Shown here: piece by piece, positions 8,162 through 15,578 of the stretch
Layout: each line of letters opens with the position of its first letter
How positions within the stretch are numbered: position 1 is the first letter of the stretch
Source of the DNA: Phycisphaerae bacterium
GTDB taxonomy: Bacteria > Planctomycetota > Phycisphaerae > Phycisphaerales > SM1A02
Reading direction: 5' to 3'
NCBI GenBank assembly: GCA_002683195.1
Contig: NYSW01000063.1
Coordinates: 113,268 to 135,328 of the forward strand
DNA: 22,061 nt
The notes under the pieces: generated by a model
The model's input: the letters and a program-made list of their open reading frames with translations, nothing else
Told to the model about the DNA's origin: nothing
The model's database searches: none
Position numbers and translations under genes: made by a program

Positions 8162-9355
8162 TCAGTTCTGGCTCGCGATCCGGGATGCCGGATCGATGCG
8201 ACGCATCGCCTCCGGGAGGTCTATCAACTCCGCGGTGACCATGGCCCCGGGACGGGATCGGAGAATCCCGTCGACGATGACCTTGCTGGAGGAATCGATT
8301 CCCTTGATGATCTCGGTGAGGCCGTCGAGCGACACGCCGGTTTCGACCCCCTGGCGATTCACGATGTTCTGGTCGTCCACCACGTAGACGTACGCTCCGG
8401 CCATGTCGACCAGAATGGCCGATTCCGGCACCGCCAGGGTGCTGCGAGCGGGCTGCCGCACTCGTGCTCGGACGAAGAGGCCGTCACGCAGGAGACCGTC
8501 GGGATTGCCGATGACCCCTCTCATCTTCATCGTGCCGGTGGTGCGATCGATCTCGATGTCCACGAAATCCAGGTCGCCCTTCTGATCGTAGACAACGCCG
8601 TCGGGAAGAACGATCTCGAAGGGATAGGCCTCTCTCGCGTCGGGGTCGCGGTTCGCCGCCGCCATGTTTCCTCTCCATTCGAGGTAGGCGGTCTCGGGGA
8701 TATCGAAGTAGACGTTCATCGGATCGATGGTGGAGACCCGGGCCAGCAGTGTTGGTTCGGCTCGCCCGACGAGGGTGCCGATACTCACCAGATCCTCGCC
8801 GATGCGACCATCGATGGGACTCGGAATGATGGTGTAGGAGAGATCCAACTTGGCCCGTTCGACTCGAGCTTCCGCCTGCTGCACGCTGGCGGACGAGACT
8901 TCGACCTTGGCGTTGGACTCGAGAAGTTCCACCTCGCTGGCCGCGCCTTTCTCGAATGCCAGCTGATACTTCTGGCTGACCTCGATGTCGAGTTGGAGTT
9001 TGGCCTGTGCCGCTGCGAGATCGGCCTCTGCGCCGTTGACCGCGGCGACGTATTCCGCGGTTTCCAGCGTGAAGAGCTGTTCGCCGGCCGTGACCGGATC
9101 TCCCGGCTGGAAGGATCGTTCCTCGAGGAAGCCGGCGACCCGGGCTCGGATCTCGATCGTCTCCTCCGGCCGGACCGTCGCCACGATGTCCTGATACGGC
9201 TCGAAGGTGTGCATCGGCGGTTGGATCGCCGTCACGGACGGCGGGGGTGGGGCCTGATAGGCGTTCTCGTCACTGCAGCCGGTGATGAGCACGAGGAGTG
9301 CTCCAGCCACTGAACCGAGGGCCCGTCGTCCGCAAAATGATGTGATCTTTGGCAT
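8162..9355 (-). CDS. RND efflux periplasmic adaptor (membrane-fusion) lipoprotein
   Basis: This 397-residue protein is AcrA/MexA-like. The N-terminus MPKITSFCGRRALGS leads into a hydrophobic segment ending LITGC, a lipobox with Cys27, so it is predicted to be lipid-anchored. A barrel-sandwich (lipoyl-like) domain is split around residues 62-98 and 172-200 (ARVAGFLEER, IIPSPIDGRIGEDL). It encloses an alpha-helical hairpin (100-170), followed by a beta-barrel (205-300) and a membrane-proximal domain. An in-frame ATG at 9565 would add 70 residues and overlap the upstream peptidase gene; it is rejected because the signal peptide begins at 9355. The Shine-Dalgarno before 9355 is weak. It is 45 bases upstream of the pump gene and clearly its partner. 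Confidence 0.95.
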   Translation of the reverse strand: MPKITSFCGRRALGSVAGALLVLITGCSDENAYQAPPPPSVTAIQPPMHTFEPYQDIVATVRPEETIEIRARVAGFLEERSFQPGDPVTAGEQLFTLETAEYVAAVNGAEADLAAAQAKLQLDIEVSQKYQLAFEKGAASEVELLESNAKVEVSSASVQQAEARVERAKLDLSYTIIPSPIDGRIGEDLVSIGTLVGRAEPTLLARVSTIDPMNVYFDIPETAYLEWRGNMAAANRDPDAREAYPFEIVLPDGVVYDQKGDLDFVDIEIDRTTGTMKMRGVIGNPDGLLRDGLFVRARVRQPARSTLAVPESAILVDMAGAYVYVVDDQNIVNRQGVETGVSLDGLTEIIKGIDSSSKVIVDGILRSRPGAMVTAELIDLPEAMRRIDPASRIASQN

Positions 9356-9467
9356 GGAAGGCTCGTTGTTTGTTCCGGAGGCCGCATGGTACCGCGGGGG
9401 ACGCTCGGACCGTTGATTCGTGGCTTCTGAATGACGAAGCCGGTCACCCGAAGACGGGTTCTGCAAC

Positions 9468-12011
9468 CTATTCGGAATCGGGTGGTGGGGACTGGAGGTG
9501 ACGATGGAACAGCTCGCGGATTCTTCGGTATTCGTCGAGCCAGCTGCTGGTCTCCCGAAAGCCATGGGCTTCCACGGGGTAACTCGCCAGTTCCCAGTCC
9601 ACCTTGCCCAGTTCGATCAGGCGTTGGGCGAGACGGACACTGTCGGAATATGGAACATTGTCATCCACCATGCCGTGGCAGACGAGAAGGCCTGCGTCCA
9701 GCCCCGCCGCATGCTCGATCGGTGAACTTCGTCGATAGGCCAGGGGGTCGTCTTGTGGTTGATTCAGAATGTTGGCGGTGTACCCATCATTGTAAAAAGT
9801 CCAGTCGGTCACCGGCCGGAGGGCTGCGCCGGCCTGAAGCATTCCGGGGCGGGTGAAGAGGCCCATGAGCGTGGTGAATCCCCCGTAGCTTCCGCCGTAC
9901 ATTCCGACTCGACTCGGATCGACCCCATGTTGATCGGCGAGCCAGGCGATGCCGTCCTCGTAGTCGTCGAGCTCGCATCGTCCCATGTCCCGGGCGATGG
10001 CGGTCCTCCAGTCGCGGCCGTATCCGGCGCTCGCCCGATAGTCGAGGTCGAGTACGACGAAACCCTCGCGGGCGAGCAGATCGTGGAAGAATCCCTCCCG
10101 AAAATATCGACTCCAGCCGGCGTGGCCGTTCTGAAGGTAGCCCGCTCCATGGACGAAGAGCACGGCCGGGCGTCCATCGCCCGAGGGCGAAGGCGGGGCG
10201 GTCGGGGGCAGGTGGAGTCGACCCCTGATATCGCGACCGGTGCGGCTGGGGATGTCGACCAGGGTGGCCGGCGTCCAGTCGAGTGAAGCGAAGATCTCGG
10301 AACGTGAATCGGTCAACCGACGAGCTCGGCCGGGGTTGGTGCCTGGCGTGGGAAGATCCACCACGAAGAGTTCAGCCGGCCTTTCAAGGGTGGACTCGAG
10401 GCAGGCGACCCGGGAGCCGTCCGGAGCGATCTCGAAGCGTTCGACCATTCCGGAACCTCCGGCGATGGTTTCGCTCCAGCCGGACGTCGGATCGAACGCT
10501 TCGAGTCTCCAGATCGAAGGATCTCCGCGATTGGATCGGAAGAAGAGGGTGCCGTTCCGTGGATGCTCCTTCACTCCGCGGATCTCGAAGGCGCCGGAAA
10601 CCCGACTCGAGGCGCCGGCGTCCGGATCCCAGGTCAGAAGGTCGGACCAGCCGGAGGCTTCGCTGAGAAACCAGAGTTCCGAGCCGTCCCGCATCCAGCC
10701 CATTTCGTTGAACGCCCAGTTGACCCAGTTTGGATCATGAAGGTGTTCGACCAGTGTCACGTCGCTGCTCGTCGCGGCCTGTTCGTCGTCTGCAGCATCC
10801 GCGGTCGACTCCTCCGAGAGGGAATCGGTGAGGCGGGCCGGATCCACCGCGACGATCCATCGATCCTTGTTGTCGTTGCTTCGCAGCATGACGGCGGCCA
10901 GGTCGCCCTTGGGATTCCATTCGACGCCGATGACCGAGATCGCACGGGGGGGCGCGGAGGGACCGTCGGCGGACGGGGCTGCCGGCGCGGTGCTTCGGGC
11001 GAGGGCCGTGAGTCGTTCGAGGAGAGTCTTGGTGGTTCCGGTCGCATCGGTGCCGGCGGTGGTCCGCCAGGCTTCGTTTTCAAGGCGGATGTCCTGAAGT
11101 CGATCGACTCGACGATCCGGCAGATCGTCGAGGTCGACCTCATGGGACGTGGCGGTCTGGAGATCGATCAGGACCAGTCGTTCCGCAGTCCGCGGTCGGG
11201 TGCCGACTTTCGGTCGGAGTTCACGGCTCTTGATGAAACCATCGTCGGTCACCCACATCGGCATGTCGTCTCGGCGTGCCTCGGGACGGGATCTCGGCGC
11301 AACTTCCAGCAGGAGCCAGCGGCCATCCGGTGAAAGGTGGCGGGCGGTCTCGCGATCCTCGGGCGGCAGATGCACGGGGCCCGTCACGTCGAATGTTCGC
11401 GCGGTCTCCTTTTCTTCAGAGCGTCGGCGTCCGGCTTCCGTGTTCTCTGCTCGTTGGGCGAGGGTGGTGAACAGTCGGCGTTGGGCGGCCGCGAGTCCCT
11501 CGGGTTCTTCGGGTGCCGCCGGCGCTTTTGAAAAGCGAATCTCCGCCGGTTCCACTTCGATCCCCGTCTCCAGATCCCGAATGATCAGGACACCGTCTCG
11601 GCGAAAGCTCAAGCGACCGTCCACGAGGAATCTGGGAGACGACTCGCGGGCGGTGGTCCGAGTCAGTTGAAGGGAACCCGCCGAGGGGTCGAAGAGAATC
11701 AGATCGCCGTCGCGCACCGCGGCCATGCGATCTCCGGCCGGGTTCCAGACGCCGGCGGAAACCAGGGACTCGCGAGCCTCGAGGTCGAGCTGGGTCTGCG
11801 CTCCCGTATCGGGATCGACGACGAACGTGACTCGTTCTTCGGTTTCGCCGACCCGGCGATCGAACACGAGTCGGCCGTCGATCGTCCAGCGGATTCGTTC
11901 GGGAAAAGCACCGAGCCAGGCGGGATCGGCCATCGCCCGGGCCAGATCGAGGGTGGGGGGTGTCGACTGGGTGATGGCCGACAGAAGGACGACGAAGATC
12001 ATCGGAATCAT
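9468..12011 (-). CDS. secreted S9-family prolyl oligopeptidase / dipeptidyl-peptidase-type serine peptidase
   Basis: This 847-residue protein starts MIPMIFVVLLSAITQS, a signal peptide. Residues about 40-570 contain WD/beta-propeller-like repeats that gate the active site in this family. The C-terminal alpha/beta-hydrolase domain (about 590-840) carries the catalytic triad: Ser in GGSYGG (about S708), Asp in MVDDNVP (about D783) and His in VEAHGF (about H816). The substrate is expected to be short peptides, often with Pro or Ala near the cleavage site. Two low-complexity Ala/Pro/Asp-rich stretches interrupt the propeller half (near APSADGPSAPPRA and EESTADAADDEQAAT) and are probably surface loops. 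No clear Shine-Dalgarno precedes the ATG; M4 is an alternative start. The stop lies 112 bases before the efflux adaptor, so co-transcription is possible but not shown. Confidence 0.93.
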   Translation of the reverse strand: MIPMIFVVLLSAITQSTPPTLDLARAMADPAWLGAFPERIRWTIDGRLVFDRRVGETEERVTFVVDPDTGAQTQLDLEARESLVSAGVWNPAGDRMAAVRDGDLILFDPSAGSLQLTRTTARESSPRFLVDGRLSFRRDGVLIIRDLETGIEVEPAEIRFSKAPAAPEEPEGLAAAQRRLFTTLAQRAENTEAGRRRSEEKETARTFDVTGPVHLPPEDRETARHLSPDGRWLLLEVAPRSRPEARRDDMPMWVTDDGFIKSRELRPKVGTRPRTAERLVLIDLQTATSHEVDLDDLPDRRVDRLQDIRLENEAWRTTAGTDATGTTKTLLERLTALARSTAPAAPSADGPSAPPRAISVIGVEWNPKGDLAAVMLRSNDNKDRWIVAVDPARLTDSLSEESTADAADDEQAATSSDVTLVEHLHDPNWVNWAFNEMGWMRDGSELWFLSEASGWSDLLTWDPDAGASSRVSGAFEIRGVKEHPRNGTLFFRSNRGDPSIWRLEAFDPTSGWSETIAGGSGMVERFEIAPDGSRVACLESTLERPAELFVVDLPTPGTNPGRARRLTDSRSEIFASLDWTPATLVDIPSRTGRDIRGRLHLPPTAPPSPSGDGRPAVLFVHGAGYLQNGHAGWSRYFREGFFHDLLAREGFVVLDLDYRASAGYGRDWRTAIARDMGRCELDDYEDGIAWLADQHGVDPSRVGMYGGSYGGFTTLMGLFTRPGMLQAGAALRPVTDWTFYNDGYTANILNQPQDDPLAYRRSSPIEHAAGLDAGLLVCHGMVDDNVPYSDSVRLAQRLIELGKVDWELASYPVEAHGFRETSSWLDEYRRIRELFHRHLQSPPPDSE

Positions 12012-12299
12012 GTCGGCAGCCTATGGTCGGCGGAGGTCGCACGGCCACGTCCCGGCTGCTTCAATCTTCAGTTCAGGCGGTCAGGTGACCCTTCAAGCAG
12101 CGGCAGAGGGTGATCTGGTCTGGAGAGACGATTCGAAATCGCGATTCGGCAAAGGCGGGTTCGGGACCGGGCGACTTGCGAACTTCCTTGTCGGACCCGC
12201 GGGGGTGAGGACCGCCAAGCGGGAGAGACGTCTGGGTGTCGGAGGACGGTCGAGAATGTCTGCGGTGAGGTCGGTCGGTCCCGCGAGGCTGAGTCCCGG

Positions 12300-12395
12300 T
12301 CAGCCCTCCACCGCGAGGTTGATCAGGGAACCCCGGGGCATTCCTTCCACGCATTCCACCGGTACGACGGTGATTCCGCATGAGTCTTCCATCAT
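12300..12395 (-). CDS. possible 31-residue ORF, unrecognised
   Basis: Starting at tandem ATG codons (12395-12390), this frame encodes MMEDSCGITVVPVECVEG and ends in a Leu/Val-rich tail before TGA at 12302-12300. Most codons end in G or C, as in the neighbouring genes, and the composition is balanced rather than Arg-rich. No strong Shine-Dalgarno is visible; the tandem 8-mers sit just upstream. The open frame extends upstream to an ATG at 12530 through a less protein-like region. It could be a microprotein, the intact end of a decayed gene, or chance. Confidence 0.2.
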   Translation of the reverse strand: MMEDSCGITVVPVECVEGMPRGSLINLAVEG

Positions 12396-12400
12396 TTCTG

Positions 12401-12424
12401 CGACGAACCGACGAACCGACGAAC
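12401..12424. repeat. three tandem copies of CGACGAAC
   Basis: Perfect 8-mer units lie at 12401-12408, 12409-12416 and 12417-12424, just upstream (minus-strand sense) of the small candidate ORF. They may be slippage products or a protein-binding site. The short length and lack of spacers exclude CRISPR. Confidence 0.85.
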
Positions 12425-12458
12425 GGGGGCGACCTGCGGTCTTCAACCGCGTTTCGCA

Positions 12459-12480
12459 CCCGGGATTCGCGAATCCCGGG
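12459..12480. repeat. perfect 22-bp palindrome
   Basis: The 11 bases CCCGGGATTCG are followed directly by their exact reverse complement, with no loop. Flanking CGCAC (12455-12459) and GTGCG (12486-12490) add partial outer pairing. There is no T-run on either side, so a typical intrinsic terminator is unlikely. It could be a dimeric regulator site or a stem-loop. Confidence 0.9.
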
Positions 12481-12668
12481 TTCTCGTGCGGGTTCGCGGC
12501 CGTGGATCCTGCCGATGACCTCCTCGTCACCGACCAGCAATCGATGAAGCCGATCGTTGGGGCGGAGGTGTTTCAGTCAGGTTGCGATGCTCCTGTCCGA
12601 AGCGAGACCTCGAATCGCGAGGGGCACGCCCAATGCGCTGAATGCGCGCCCAATGCGTACAAGATCGC

Positions 12669-13943
12669 TCATCCTCCGGAAGCGACTCGCATCAGTTGGG
12701 CTGCCAGCCACGCCCCGTAGGTGCCAAGTGCGTAGCCCACCACCGCGAGAAGAACGCCGACCGGCGCGAGACGAGGATCAAAGGCCGCCGCCACCACCGG
12801 AGCGCTGGCGGCACCTCCGATGTTGGCCTGGCTTCCGACCGCGGCGAAAAAGATCGGTGCTCGAAGCAGGATCGTGGTTCCCAGTACCAGAATCGCCTGG
12901 AAACTGATCCAGATGGCGCCGATCGCGAACAGTCCCGGACGTTCGCCGATGGCGAAGAGATCCATCTTGAGGCCGATGGTGGCGACCAGGAGATACAAGA
13001 AGACCGACGCGATCCGGCTGGCGCCCACCGCCTCCAGTTTTCGAACCGGACGAACAAACGAAAGAGCGACCCCGATGGTGGTCGCGAGCACGATCAGCCA
13101 GAAGAAGCGGCTGTCGAGGCTGAATCTTCCCGCCCACGGCTGCGTGCGACCGAACCAGGATGCGAGACCGTCGCCGGCAAGGGATGCGAAGCCCGTGGCG
13201 GCGAAACCGATGGCCACGATGGTCATGAGATCACTGGTACGGGCCGGTCGCGGCGGATCCGCACGTTCGAGGTCCGCGAGGCGACGATTGAGGTCTTCAA
13301 GTGCGGTGCGGTCGGCTTTGAACATGCGGTCGATCGATCGGTTCGCACCGGCCATCCAGAGCAGGGCGCCCATCCAGATGTTCGCGACGATCACGTCGAC
13401 GGCCACGGTGGCCGAGAAGAGATCGTCACTCGGCGCGAAGACTTCCTTCATCGCAGCCTGGTTGGCACCGCCACCGATCCACGACCCGGCGAGGGTCGCG
13501 AGTCCTCGCCACACCGCATCCGGTCCGTCGCCACCGATGGTCTCCGGGGAAATCGTGCCGACGACGAACACCGCGAGTGGTGCGCCGAGCACGACGCCCA
13601 CGGTCGCGGCGAGGAAGACGATGAGCATCTTCGGGCCGAGCTTCAGGATGCTCGGAAGATCCGCGCTCATGGTGAGCATCACCAGGCAGGCGGGTAGGAG
13701 GTAGCGACTGGCGACGTGATAAAGACGGCCATCGGCGTCGACCACCAATCCGCTGGTCGCTAGAAGCCCCGGGATGAAGTAGCAGAGCAGGAGGGCCGGC
13801 ACCACCCGATAGAACCCTCGAAAGAAGGCGTGTTCAGAGGTCCGAAAGACCAACGCCAGAACCGCGAGGAGGATTCCCAGCACGGCGGCGGGGTTCGTGA
13901 TCAACCCGGTATCGGGTCCTTCGGCAGCGAGCAGAATCAGCAT
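12669..13943 (-). CDS. DUF819-family polytopic membrane protein
   Basis: This 424-residue protein has about ten to twelve hydrophobic segments. It carries two Gly-rich motifs, one in each half: GSWIGGGANQAAMKEVF and GSQANIGGAASAPVVAAAF. These match the family long annotated as DUF819 (YjcL-like), whose internal symmetry suggests a transporter with inverted or duplicated halves. A charged cytoplasmic linker (about 220-245, LEDLNRRLADLERADPPRP) separates the halves. The substrate is unknown. The ATG at 13943 begins directly with a hydrophobic segment; only a weak CGGGA-type ribosome-binding site precedes it. It is transcribed divergently from the unknown gene at 14233 across a 289-base AT-richer spacer. 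It is probably not in one operon with the peptidase, because 657 bases separate them. Confidence 0.88.
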   Translation of the reverse strand: MLILLAAEGPDTGLITNPAAVLGILLAVLALVFRTSEHAFFRGFYRVVPALLLCYFIPGLLATSGLVVDADGRLYHVASRYLLPACLVMLTMSADLPSILKLGPKMLIVFLAATVGVVLGAPLAVFVVGTISPETIGGDGPDAVWRGLATLAGSWIGGGANQAAMKEVFAPSDDLFSATVAVDVIVANIWMGALLWMAGANRSIDRMFKADRTALEDLNRRLADLERADPPRPARTSDLMTIVAIGFAATGFASLAGDGLASWFGRTQPWAGRFSLDSRFFWLIVLATTIGVALSFVRPVRKLEAVGASRIASVFLYLLVATIGLKMDLFAIGERPGLFAIGAIWISFQAILVLGTTILLRAPIFFAAVGSQANIGGAASAPVVAAAFDPRLAPVGVLLAVVGYALGTYGAWLAAQLMRVASGG

Positions 13944-14232
13944 GTCCCGGATGCTAGCGGCGAGTCTTGATCTTTTTCATCAATCGAACGAAGTGTTGGT
14001 CGGCAGGGGCTGGCGGGACCGTGGGGTACGGGAGAAGTGGCCGTTCATCCTTCGGTCTCAAGCCAACGGTAAATCGACTTTCGAACTCACAGCCAAGCCA
14101 CGAATCGGACAGAAAAAGCAGAATGAAATCGCGTTTCTTGTTTCTAAAAACGCTGTTTTCGGGGCTAAACGATCGAATTTGTTAGGATCGTGTAAACGAT
14201 GGTTTCAGTCGGCGTTTTTCGGAACTTTGACG
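13944..14232. promoter_or_regulatory. divergent intergenic region, AT-richer than surroundings
   Basis: These 289 bases separate two divergent genes and should hold both promoters. The right half (about 14100-14230) is visibly AT-richer than neighbouring coding DNA. It contains repeated short elements, such as TAAACGAT twice (14165-14173 and 14192-14200 regions) and related CGCTGTTTTCGG/CGGCGTTTTTCGG sequences. I could not place -35/-10 boxes with confidence. The frame of the plus-strand gene remains open through this region back to 13897. Confidence 0.5.
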
Positions 14233-15492
14233 ATGGTGCAATCTGCTATTTTCGATGGCATGCATGACACCGTAGAAAAGAACGTTTCGAACGATCAGTC
14301 GTTTCCAGTTGCTGCTGCCGCGGTCATGAGCGCCCTGACCAGCACGCTTGAATTGGTATTCAAAAGCTGTGATTCGATCGATGGAATGCGTCCGATCGAC
14401 ATCTCGAGAGGGCTGGGCGTCGACATGAAACTGGCTTGGAAGGCCTCTCACCTCGCCAATGCAGCGCAACCATTCGATGCGGTTCGTCATCTTCCCGGGG
14501 TGGCTGGTATGCGGATCCTTCTTGATGCGGCCACGCATCATGACTGTGACGTTCGTTTGGTCAATCGTGCGATGGAGGCCTACAAAGCCGTTCAGACCTT
14601 CATCTCCAGGAAGTGTGGAAGCCGCCGCGCCTTCGAATCGATGGTGGCCGGTATCGAAGGTGCCCGGGATCAACGTCTCGAGCATGAACACCGTCGTCTG
14701 CTTTTCGACGGCGCGAGTTCCGTCTGGGGCCTCCGAGCCGAGACGCTCTATCGCCTTGACGTGCTCTTTCCCAGTTCCATCGATGGGCTGCTCGACTGCG
14801 TCACGCTGCGGACCATGGGAGGCCTTCGTCGGCTTCGTGGAGGCGTTCCGCTGGTGTTCCTTCGGCCGCGGATCATCGATGATCGAGGCGTGGAAGTGAG
14901 AACCGTGGTTGATGAGCCGCTCGTGGAAGGCGTAGGCGCCGGCGAGTTGCCGATCATGCGTGAACTGTGTCGCGGAGAGGTCCCTGATTTTCCCCGTCGA
15001 AAGGTGGGAGACTCATGGATCTTCGAAGCTGAAACCCAGGAAGTCGCCGATGAGGCGCCGTTCACGGTCTCGACCGGAGAGGTACTCCGAGCGGTCCAGC
15101 CCACCACCGTGGCGGAGAACTCGCATGGGATCTTCCAACTGATGCGTTTGAGGATCCCGGCCGAAGTCGCGGTCTTCGACGTTCTTCTGCATCAGGATCT
15201 TCTGGAACAGGGCGTCGAACCGGATACCTTCGTCTGCAGCGATCTTCATGGATCCGGACAGGGTGTCAACGACATTCGGCGGGTTCAGCTTCCAATTCCG
15301 ACCCGATGCAATCGGATGCCGGGGGAGGCCGTGCCGAAGGTTCAAGGTCTTGGGAGCATGGACGGGCACGTCTCGCGTGCCTTGGAGACCGCGGGTAGTG
15401 ATCTTTCCTGCTTCCAACGGTTCCGCATCGAGTTGGACTTCCCCCCGATCTCGAGCACCATGGTCTTCGAGTGTCAGCAGCCGCCAGGCTGA
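14233..15492 (+). CDS. unknown protein with helix-turn-helix-like N-terminal region
   Basis: The product is 419 residues from ATG 14233, preceded by GGAA 8 bases upstream. ATG 14260 is an alternative. I do not recognise an established family. Residues about 30-120 look all-helical: PIDISRGLGVDMKLAWKASH (about 54-73) has the spacing of a winged or MarR-like helix-turn-helix, followed by VRHLPGVAGMRILLDAA. Residues 125-165 are charged and helical. Residues 165-419 are a mixed alpha/beta region with no catalytic motif that I can name. There is no signal peptide or membrane segment, so it is probably cytoplasmic. A regulator that senses a ligand through the C-terminal part is one possibility. It is followed 86 bases later by an MFS drug exporter that it might control, but this is inference from position only. 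Confidence 0.8.
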   Translation: MVQSAIFDGMHDTVEKNVSNDQSFPVAAAAVMSALTSTLELVFKSCDSIDGMRPIDISRGLGVDMKLAWKASHLANAAQPFDAVRHLPGVAGMRILLDAATHHDCDVRLVNRAMEAYKAVQTFISRKCGSRRAFESMVAGIEGARDQRLEHEHRRLLFDGASSVWGLRAETLYRLDVLFPSSIDGLLDCVTLRTMGGLRRLRGGVPLVFLRPRIIDDRGVEVRTVVDEPLVEGVGAGELPIMRELCRGEVPDFPRRKVGDSWIFEAETQEVADEAPFTVSTGEVLRAVQPTTVAENSHGIFQLMRLRIPAEVAVFDVLLHQDLLEQGVEPDTFVCSDLHGSGQGVNDIRRVQLPIPTRCNRMPGEAVPKVQGLGSMDGHVSRALETAGSDLSCFQRFRIELDFPPISSTMVFECQQPPG

Positions 15493-15498
15493 TCGACG

Positions 15499-15527
15499 CC
15501 TCCGGGATCCTCGTTCCGGCGGTTTTC
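15499..15527 (+). terminator. weak candidate terminator
   Basis: CC-T-CCGG (15499-15505) can pair with CCGG-C-GG (15516-15522) with one mismatch and a 10-base loop, followed by TTTTC. It lies just after the unknown gene and before the MFS gene. The stem is short, so this is tentative and may allow read-through. Confidence 0.3.
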
Positions 15528-15578
15528 TCCATCGTCGGCGAACCGGTCTCCGCGTCATCGACGGTACCGTGAACGGTC

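Larger units (their letters stand above)
12012..12668. other. gene-poor stretch between peptidase and DUF819 genes
   Basis: These 657 bases contain no convincing gene. Longer open frames on either strand translate to Arg/Pro/Gly-rich products with no motif and look non-coding. Visible structure: an inverted repeat GCTGCTT/AAGCAGC at 12055-12061/12095-12101, three tandem CGACGAAC units (12401-12424), a perfect 22-bp palindrome (12459-12480), and an 11-bp direct repeat CGCCCAATGCG at 12627-12637 and 12647-12657. One short minus-strand frame (12300-12395) is listed separately. The stretch may be a decayed gene or a regulatory spacer. Confidence 0.6.

Noticed and set aside
9356..9565. 70-residue N-terminal extension of the efflux adaptor
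   Set aside because: It would bury the lipoprotein signal peptide and overlap the end of the peptidase gene; the sequence is Ser/Pro/Arg-rich and unlike a signal.
12401..12424. CRISPR-like array
   Set aside because: The units are only 8 bp, directly abutting, with no spacers and no cas genes.
12073..12540. 155-codon minus-strand frame in the gene-poor stretch
   Set aside because: The product is dominated by Arg, Gly and Pro with no motif, typical of a chance frame in GC-rich DNA.
13897..14232. 112-residue N-terminal extension of the unknown protein
   Set aside because: It overlaps the start of the divergent DUF819 gene and runs through AT-richer spacer; composition is unlike the rest of the protein.
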